From contig JBHJGP010000040.1 of NCBI GenBank assembly GCA_050331695.1, positions 1 to 21,851 on the forward strand: 21,851 nucleotides of DNA, in the 5' to 3' direction. The notes below the pieces were generated by a model. The model saw only the letters and a list, made by a program, of their open reading frames with translations, had not been told where the DNA came from and made no database searches. This document shows positions 21,670 to 21,851 of the stretch, one piece after another (the first letter of the stretch is position 1; each line of letters starts with the position of its first letter). The translations under genes were made by a program, and so were the position numbers. Source of the stretch: JBHJGP01 sp050331695 (lineage in GTDB: Bacteria > Pseudomonadota > Alphaproteobacteria > Geminicoccales > Geminicoccaceae).

Positions 21670-21851
21670 CTAGATCACATGTTGGTCGGCGAAGTTTTCA
21701 AGCCCGGTCCAGCCATAGGCCACTTCCGGCAGGACCACGCCGCTCGTGATCTCCGCCTCGCGCACGGCCGAAGGGGCTGCCCCCGGAGGCACGTAAGAGC
21801 GGCGAGAGCGGGGATGGGCCGCCGGCGGCCAAGCGGCGGGAGAGGGGAGCG
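21670..21851 (-). CDS. Possible 3' end of an unidentified gene running off the right edge
   Basis: A minus-strand frame is open from the window edge to a TAG at 21670-21672 (about 59 codons). Its last part reads SGVVLPEVAYGWTGLENFAD and then QHVI, which has a protein-like mix of residues. The part nearest the edge is proline/arginine rich and includes a perfect 14-bp palindrome (21817-21830), which looks like non-coding sequence. I recognise no family. A chance open frame in GC-rich DNA is a real alternative. Confidence 0.3.
   Translation of the reverse strand, partial: LPSPAAWPPAAHPRSRRSYVPPGAAPSAVREAEITSGVVLPEVAYGWTGLENFADQHVI

Overview
The window reads as a GC-rich chromosomal segment of an alphaproteobacterium. 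The supports are strong G/C third-position codon use, a long standalone HerA/DUF87 ATPase beside rph-rdgB, and several solute-binding-protein transporters (ABC and TRAP). The genus cannot be fixed from the sequence. No CRISPR array, insertion sequence, integrase or recognised defence system was found.

Region 1 (1-10338) looks like one catabolic and transport locus. A flavin monooxygenase (cut by the left edge) and a cupin run leftward. A metallo-beta-lactamase-fold hydrolase, a GntR/FCD regulator, a four-gene SsuABC-like ABC transporter with two different permeases, an ACMSD-type amidohydrolase, an NAD-type beta-hydroxyacid dehydrogenase and a TauE/SafE exporter run rightward. A second beta-hydroxyacid dehydrogenase converges on them. 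The ABC genes and the dehydrogenase/TauE pair have 1-4 base overlaps. Two near-identical operator-like palindromes, one before gntR and one before the ABC operon, suggest that the regulator controls itself and the uptake system. The monooxygenase resembles 2,6-dihydroxypyridine hydroxylases, so a hydroxylated N-heteroaromatic or similar ring compound is a plausible substrate. The pathway as a whole matches nothing I can name.

Region 2 (10339-13900) is housekeeping: tRNA-Ala(TGC), rdgB and rph on the minus strand, then the divergent HerA-like ATPase.

Region 3 (13901-17152) carries a LysE exporter, about 450 bp without a convincing gene, and a compact three-gene minus-strand operon of lower GC. 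That operon encodes a small membrane protein, a small secreted protein and a membrane-anchored HEAGH zinc metalloprotease. I recognise no described system here; it is the best candidate for something new.

Region 4 (17153-21851) holds a Tat-exported DUF3500 protein, a VOC-family protein whose ribosome binding site is buried in a hairpin, a TRAP transporter with DctP and DctQ but no DctM, and a lower-GC MFS transporter on the opposite strand where DctM would be expected. The last ~180 bases may hold the end of an unidentified minus-strand gene.
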